A DNA stretch of 64,000 nt, taken from contig NZ_SWBQ01000004.1 of the NCBI RefSeq assembly GCF_005116445.1, positions 434,001 to 498,000 on the forward strand. Direction: 5' to 3'. Origin of the DNA: Pedobacter frigoris (GTDB lineage Bacteria > Bacteroidota > Bacteroidia > Sphingobacteriales > Sphingobacteriaceae). How positions within the stretch are numbered: position 1 is the first letter of the stretch; every line of letters begins with the position of its first letter. The translations under genes and the position numbers were made by a program. Shown here in pieces: positions 61,937 through 64,000 of the stretch. The notes under the pieces are model-generated. The model did not search any database and was not told the origin of the DNA. It saw only the letters and a program-made list of their open reading frames with translations.

Positions 61937-62908
61937 ATGAGGAAAATTTACATTTTAATTCAATTAGTGCTTTGTGGAATTTTTGTAAATGCGCAGACAA
62001 ATACACTACCAGCTAGCGGTAATGTTGGGATTGGAACACTAACTCCTGGTAGTCCCCTAACTGTTAATGGGGATCTACATGCTTCAGGAACAATTGGAGG
62101 AAACGGAGGATTTATTAATGTTTTAAAAATTCCTCCGTTGGATCATGGTGTTGCATACTTCTACATTAATACCAATATACCGGCCAGCGATTATGCTGCA
62201 CCTCAGATCCAAATAACAGGCTATATGTACTATGCAACGAATAAGGCTATGAAGGCTACACTTGGATGGTATCATTATCAGGGCAATTTTTCCTGGTCGC
62301 AGTGGCAAAGTGATCTAGGGTATCAGAAGCCTTCTAGAATTAGACTTGGAACCTATATGAAAAACGGTTCTCCCTTTATCAGAATAGAGATTTCTAATAA
62401 TTCGGTTTATTGGGCTAACTATACGATTTCAGCAACTGATTATTCAGACTCGTTTTATCATTATTACAGTGGCTGGACCTATGCCGTAGGCGAAATGCCA
62501 GCTGGAACAACTTCCCAAATTCATACTGTAAGTAGTAATAACGATGTACTCGTTGATGGAAAAATTGGAATCGGAATGAATACCCCTACAGAGAAATTAG
62601 AGGTAAATGGTAAAATAAGGGCACGGGAGATCAAGGTAGAGAATGCCAATTGGCCGGATTATGTTTTCGCTCCTTCTTATAAGGTTCCGACGCTTCAGGA
62701 AACAGAAAAACACATTAAAGAGAAAGGTCATTTGCCAGGGATTCCTTCGGCGAGTGACGTGAAAGCTAATGGGATTGATTTGGGTGACATGAATGCGAAG
62801 CTGCTTCAGAAGATTGAGGAGCTGACGCTGCATTTGATTGAGAAAGATAAAAAAATAGTTAATCTGGAAGACAGATTAGAAAAGATAGAAGCACTTATTA
62901 ATAAATAA
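61937..62908 (+). CDS. Tandem secreted paralogue 4
   Basis: A 323-residue exported protein (signal peptide about 1-19) starting 1 bp after paralogue 3. NTLPASGNVGIGTLTPGSPL is followed by an aromatic-rich middle (about 75-190) with MKATLGWYHYQGNFSWSQWQ and HYYSGWTYAVGEM, unlike its neighbours. The end uses the KIRAREIKVENA subtype before the WPDYVF domain, with two small changes (SASDVKANGIDLG). The coiled coil is short. Tyr/Trp content suggests a binding surface. Confidence 0.7.
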   Translation: MRKIYILIQLVLCGIFVNAQTNTLPASGNVGIGTLTPGSPLTVNGDLHASGTIGGNGGFINVLKIPPLDHGVAYFYINTNIPASDYAAPQIQITGYMYYATNKAMKATLGWYHYQGNFSWSQWQSDLGYQKPSRIRLGTYMKNGSPFIRIEISNNSVYWANYTISATDYSDSFYHYYSGWTYAVGEMPAGTTSQIHTVSSNNDVLVDGKIGIGMNTPTEKLEVNGKIRAREIKVENANWPDYVFAPSYKVPTLQETEKHIKEKGHLPGIPSASDVKANGIDLGDMNAKLLQKIEELTLHLIEKDKKIVNLEDRLEKIEALINK

Positions 62909-62917
62909 ATCGATCAT

Positions 62918-63808
62918 ATGAAAAAGATATTTTTCTTACCTGTCTTACTGTTTTTCATTGTAAAGGCTAACGCACAACAAACAGTCCAGCAAGTCTTGTC
63001 CCTGACTAGTAATGGAATAAACTCCACGGAAATTTTGATGTATAAACAGAATAATTCTAGTTTTTATAGCCTTTATTCAAATAGTTGGGGATTCGGATTT
63101 ACAAATAGTACCAACGCTAGCATTCCATTTCATATAAGTTCAGATGACTTTATTGGTTTGGGGACAACTACGCCAACTGCGAAACTAGATGTTAATGGAA
63201 ATACCATAGTCCGGGGAAGCATTATTAGCAGTTTGTCTGATCCAAATATTGGCGGTTCAATACAGATACAAAATCCTGCTAAAACCGCTGCGGGAGCAGC
63301 TAATAACTGGCAGATATTTAACATGACTGGTTCGTATGGAAATAGCTTACAGTTTTGGGCTTATGATAATTTAGGTTGTACAGATCCGAATGGCCTTTGT
63401 GCGAGTCGACTTACTTTAATGGATAATGGGAACGTTGGGATTGGAACTTCTTCTCCAAATGAAAAATTAGCCGTAAATGGTAAAATCAGGGCTAAAGAGA
63501 TCAAAGTAGAGAATGCTAATTGGCCGGATTATGTGTTCGCACCGTCTTATAAGGTTCCGACACTTCAGGAAACAGAAAAACACATTAAAGAGAAAGGTCA
63601 TTTGCCAGGGATTCCTTCGGCAAGTGAGGTAAAGGCTAATGGGGTTGATTTAGGTGATATGAATGCCAAGCTGCTTCAGAAGATTGAGGAGCTGACGCTG
63701 CATTTGATTGAAAAAGGAAAGAAAGATAATGAACAACAACTCAAAATAGATCAACTTGAAAATCGACTCAACAGGCTACTTGAAAAATGCAAACAGCCTA
63801 GTTATTAA
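62918..63808 (+). CDS. Tandem secreted paralogue 5
   Basis: A 296-residue exported protein (signal peptide about 1-19), 9 bp after paralogue 4. The middle begins QQTVQQVLSLTSNGINSTEI, then IGLGTTTPTAKLDVNGNTIV and a second GNVGIGTSSPNEKLAVNGKI. The C-terminal domain is of the KIRAKEIKVENA subtype but from WPDYVF onward is identical at DNA level to paralogue 2 for 111 bp. It ends with a coiled coil and a single Cys (EKCKQPSY). No T9SS C-terminal domain is seen. Confidence 0.7.
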   Translation: MKKIFFLPVLLFFIVKANAQQTVQQVLSLTSNGINSTEILMYKQNNSSFYSLYSNSWGFGFTNSTNASIPFHISSDDFIGLGTTTPTAKLDVNGNTIVRGSIISSLSDPNIGGSIQIQNPAKTAAGAANNWQIFNMTGSYGNSLQFWAYDNLGCTDPNGLCASRLTLMDNGNVGIGTSSPNEKLAVNGKIRAKEIKVENANWPDYVFAPSYKVPTLQETEKHIKEKGHLPGIPSASEVKANGVDLGDMNAKLLQKIEELTLHLIEKGKKDNEQQLKIDQLENRLNRLLEKCKQPSY

Positions 63809-63818
63809 TGCTAAAAAT

Positions 63819-64000
63819 ATGAAAAGATTATTATTAATTTCCTTGGTCTGTCTTGCTTTTCTAAGCACCAAGTCACAGACTCCAACACAAATTATCAACA
63901 TTCCAGGGCCAAAGTATGTGTTTGTCGGAAGTTTGAATATGGGCAGTAACAATTCTGAAAATTCGCAGAAGTTGATTATTAAAATCCTTGGCGGAGGTTG
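63819..64000 (+). CDS. Next secreted protein of the array (partial, C-terminus outside window)
   Basis: Sixty codons are visible after the ATG at 63819. The signal peptide is MKRLLLISLVCLAFLSTKSQ. The mature part begins TPTQIINIPGPKYVFVGSLN and has none of the PASGNVGIG text yet. It starts 10 bp after paralogue 5. Membership of the same family is likely from position but cannot be confirmed, since the conserved C-terminal domain would lie beyond the window. Confidence 0.6.
   Translation, partial: MKRLLLISLVCLAFLSTKSQTPTQIINIPGPKYVFVGSLNMGSNNSENSQKLIIKILGGG

Noticed and set aside
59200..63808. Type IX secretion C-terminal sorting domain on the tandem paralogues
   Set aside because: The C-termini end in coiled coils after the HLPGIPSA domain and lack the beta-sandwich and terminal Lys-rich pattern of T9SS type A domains.

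Overview
The window looks like chromosomal DNA from a Bacteroidota bacterium of the Sphingobacteriaceae type (Pedobacter or a close relative). This rests on gene content: type IX secretion/gliding genes (gldJ, porV), Bacteroidota-restricted DUF families (DUF4476, DUF4834, DUF6427, DUF2480), a YfhO-type membrane protein, oxidative L-fucose catabolism with several predicted fucosidases, AT-rich spacers without Shine-Dalgarno sites, and TAnnTTTG-type promoter elements close to start codons. No tRNA, rRNA, CRISPR array, transposase or prophage was seen. Species identity is inference.

Layout. 1-5155: gldJ (cut by the window edge), porV and ispF, then pirin, YceI, a Crp-like regulator and a small Cys-rich membrane protein. 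5205-11505: a compact amidoligase cluster (two different ATP-grasp proteins, a class I glutamine amidotransferase and a GCS2/YbdK-type carboxylate-amine ligase), flanked by two divergent alpha/beta-hydrolase esterases; its product is unknown. 11506-20531: typA, an SDR, then surface-glycan genes (three glycosyltransferases, two methyltransferases, a Wzx-like flippase) on alternating strands. 20550-40969: housekeeping and envelope genes, including upp, uvrB, YfhO, a TonB-domain protein with a decayed tandem copy, an LpxH-like phosphatase, coaX, an outer-membrane barrel, lptC, a PpiD/SurA-like isomerase and rfbA.

41193-58344 is an L-fucose locus. A beta-helix protein with a C-terminal PDZ domain, a GH29 alpha-L-fucosidase and a GH95-like protein are predicted to release fucose. 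FucP imports it. A mutarotase, L-fucose dehydrogenase, lactonase, UxaA-family dehydratase, 2-keto-3-deoxy-L-fuconate dehydrogenase and FAH-family hydrolase would convert it to pyruvate and L-lactate without phosphorylation. A lipocalin-like lipoprotein and an aminopeptidase P interrupt the locus, and a PAS-LuxR regulator closes it. 59200-64000 is a head-to-tail array of at least five secreted paralogues with different middles and a nearly identical C-terminal domain, with a further secreted gene running off the window.

Two dispersed non-coding repeat families stand out. One is a palindromic intergenic element of about 46 bp core at four loci. The other is an array of 11-bp units ending in a complementary heptamer, present in two divergent promoter regions 47 kb apart. 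The strongest candidates for undescribed biology are the amidoligase cluster, the tandem paralogue array with traces of gene conversion, and the 11-bp repeat element.
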